In this document: piece by piece, positions 47,625 to 49,595 of the stretch
Numbering within the stretch: the first letter of the stretch is position 1
How the letters are laid out: each line of letters begins with the position of its first letter
Assembly (NCBI GenBank): GCA_903904005.1
Contig: CAIVAR010000143.1
Coordinates: forward strand, 1 to 49,595
Direction of reading: 5' to 3'
Source of the DNA: an uncultured Anaeromyxobacter sp.
GTDB lineage: Bacteria; Myxococcota; Myxococcia; Myxococcales; Anaeromyxobacteraceae
DNA length: 49,595 bases
Translations under genes and position numbers: made by a program
Notes under the pieces: generated by a model
What the model saw: the letters and a program-made list of their open reading frames with translations, nothing else
What the model was told of the DNA's origin: nothing
Databases searched by the model: none

Positions 47625-49595
<1,971 letters not shown>

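Overview
The window is about 49.6 kb of very GC-rich bacterial DNA (around 70% by eye), almost fully coding, with mostly short intergenic gaps. No tRNA, rRNA, CRISPR array, insertion sequence or phage gene was recognised. The gene set (LPS Kdo pathway, outer-membrane-like proteins, hybrid histidine kinases, a sigma54 activator, cysteine-rich lipoproteins, many exported hypotheticals) points to a Gram-negative didermal bacterium. Myxococcota, perhaps near Anaeromyxobacter, is the best guess, but it is an inference from gene content and base composition, not from a marker phylogeny.

Layout. 1-6.5 kb: end of a membrane protein, a small zinc-ribbon protein, a polytopic GT-C-like membrane protein, an exported HExxH protein, an unrecognised 589-aa cytosolic protein, a cupredoxin lipoprotein and an ECF sigma/anti-sigma pair. 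6.6-11 kb: a triple-PAS hybrid histidine kinase, a PII protein with a sigma54-type promoter, a nucleosidase-like protein and FdhD. 11-16.2 kb (minus strand): cytochrome c, MFS transporter, YbdL-type aminotransferase, patatin. 16.3-20.3 kb: kdsB-kdnB-kdnA, predicting 8-amino-Kdo in the LPS, followed by a convergent GT9 heptosyltransferase-type gene. 20.4-25.9 kb: oxyR-cls, a J-domain/MshEN-like protein, a small basic protein, a Cys-repeat lipoprotein and MobA. 26-31.3 kb: TPR protein and FabI, then a minus-strand group (PduO, pteridine reductase-like SDR, A-type Fe-S protein, GloB-like hydrolase) diverging from an ATP-grasp-like protein and a degenerate GGDEF-like protein. 31.4-35.7 kb: REC-histidine kinase and NtrC-class activator operon, YqiA-like esterase, CBS-pair protein. 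35.7-41.2 kb: RarA and NadK (divergent), a barrel-like exported protein, RecN, PP2C phosphatase. 41.2-46.3 kb: a looser, more accessory stretch (multi-TM protein, DUF1254/DUF1214 protein, small TM protein, secreted metallophosphoesterase). 46.5 kb-end: M23 peptidase and SecA (cut by the window edge).

Regulation is the most informative layer. Many start codons sit 6-9 nt downstream of a TANNNT-like -10 hexamer with no room for a Shine-Dalgarno leader, which suggests widespread leaderless transcription. Two divergent pairs have only 27-28 bp between start codons. An exact ATAG-N7-CTAT site lies on the oxyR start, a GAAC-N16-CGTC ECF-type promoter lies before the ECF sigma gene, and a good -24/-12 element lies before the PII gene. 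No clearly novel defence or mobile system was found; the least understood proteins are those at 2784-4553 and 29537-31278.
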